Positions 63,861 to 64,000 of a stretch of 64,000 bases of DNA are shown piece by piece. Position numbers and translations under genes: made by a program. Location: the NCBI GenBank assembly GCA_903858815.1, contig CAIOKE010000274.1, forward strand, positions 61,708-125,707, read 5' to 3'. The DNA is from an uncultured Planctomycetaceae bacterium. Its GTDB lineage: Bacteria; Planctomycetota; Planctomycetia; Planctomycetales; Planctomycetaceae. Position 1 is the first letter of the stretch; each line of letters starts with the position of its first letter. The notes below the pieces were generated by a model. That model had not been told where the DNA came from. It saw only the letters and a program-made list of their open reading frames with translations, and ran no database searches.

Positions 63861-64000
63861 TCAGGTGATTCTGAATTCTGCAGCAACGCTCCACGGAGTG
63901 AAGGAGTTTTGTGTCAGTGCGGCACGAATCCAGATTCGGTAAGTGCGTTCGCGCGCGAGTGCCGGAGAGAACTCGTGCCGCGTCCCGGTAATTCCTGTGC
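63861..64000 (-). CDS. C-terminal end of a fibronectin-III-like secreted protein (continues past the window)
   Basis: An open minus-strand frame enters from the right edge and stops 10 bases after the sulfatase stop. The 45 visible residues read like the last strands of an Fn3 domain: E-R-T-Y-R-I-W-I-R-A-A-L-T-Q-N-S-F-T-P-W-S-V-A-A (given here in part), ending E-F-R-I-T. This 'YRIWIRA ... PWS' pattern is common in large extracellular planctomycete proteins. The rest of the gene lies outside the window. Confidence 0.6.
   Translation of the reverse strand, partial: TGITGTRHEFSPALARERTYRIWIRAALTQNSFTPWSVAAEFRIT

Overview
The window looks like chromosomal DNA of a planctomycete (Planctomycetota, order Planctomycetales; the genus cannot be fixed from sequence alone). 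The basis is the gene content. There are secreted DUF1501 and DUF1552 proteins with Tat leaders, partner cytochromes of the DUF1549/DUF1553 and DUF1587/1592/1588/1585 types, formylglycine sulfatases, a DUF1080 (3-keto-disaccharide hydrolase) protein, LL-diaminopimelate aminotransferase (dapL), a membrane Ser/Thr kinase plus a degenerate kinase-like protein, and many lipoproteins and secreted proteins of unknown function. No transposon, phage, CRISPR array, plasmid gene or tRNA was recognised. Composition looks even throughout, so this reads as core or lineage-specific chromosome rather than an island.

Layout. 1-5.2 kb: the 3' part of a TPR/peroxiredoxin-like gene, convergent with two overlapping secreted or hydrolase-like genes. 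5.4-5.8 kb: the RNase P RNA gene. 6-7.5 kb: a zincin-like protein and a small secreted protein with its own terminator. 7.8-13.1 kb: an orphan solute-binding protein behind a 15-bp homopolymer, a DUF1501 protein, and a divergent DUF1549/1553 cytochrome. 13.2-17.6 kb: a pseudokinase/beta-helix protein, ispE and a degenerate ZnuA-like lipoprotein. 17.8-23.6 kb: a flavin-dependent halogenase-like enzyme, a BPL_N amidotransferase-like protein, a hydrolase lipoprotein and a DUF1080 protein. 23.7-28.2 kb: a tightly packed comB - DUF1592 cytochrome - DUF1552 unit. 28.3-36.4 kb: a mostly minus-strand metabolic run (sulfatase, enoyl reductase-like ADH, lpd, M20 amidohydrolase, tyrA, small secreted protein, KDPG aldolase, then a DUF1501 protein). 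38-41.8 kb: an FdhF/YdeP-type molybdoenzyme and an OprO/P-type porin.

41.9-47.1 kb: a Tad/Flp pilus locus on the minus strand (flp, cpaA, cpaB, cpaC, cpaE). flp and cpaA are each followed by an intrinsic-terminator-like hairpin. The locus lacks cpaF, tadB/tadC and pseudopilin genes in this window. 47.6-55.5 kb: a secreted protein, a multipass membrane protein, a nucleoside-type MFS transporter, a DUF3293 protein, a fused FlK-like thioesterase/enoyl-CoA hydratase, a two-TM protein and an M24 peptidase. 55.5-57.7 kb: a cluster of inverted repeats, dapL, and a hairpin-rich non-coding stretch ending in an orphan minus-strand terminator. 57.7-64 kb: a dCache-type sensor Ser/Thr kinase, a redoxin protein that has lost its CxxC, a second sulfatase, and the C-terminal end of a fibronectin-III-like protein.

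The items most worth a second look are: the orphan terminator and hairpin-dense region at 57.14-57.5 kb (candidate small RNA); the FlK-thioesterase/crotonase fusion; the pseudokinase with a right-handed beta-helix tail; the halogenase-like flavoenzyme with an inverted repeat over its -35; the C15 tract abutting a ribosome binding site; and the modular, incomplete Tad locus with a Cys-rich secretin tail and a CpaE lacking both P-loop lysines. All functional statements rest on motif recognition by eye; no database search was run.
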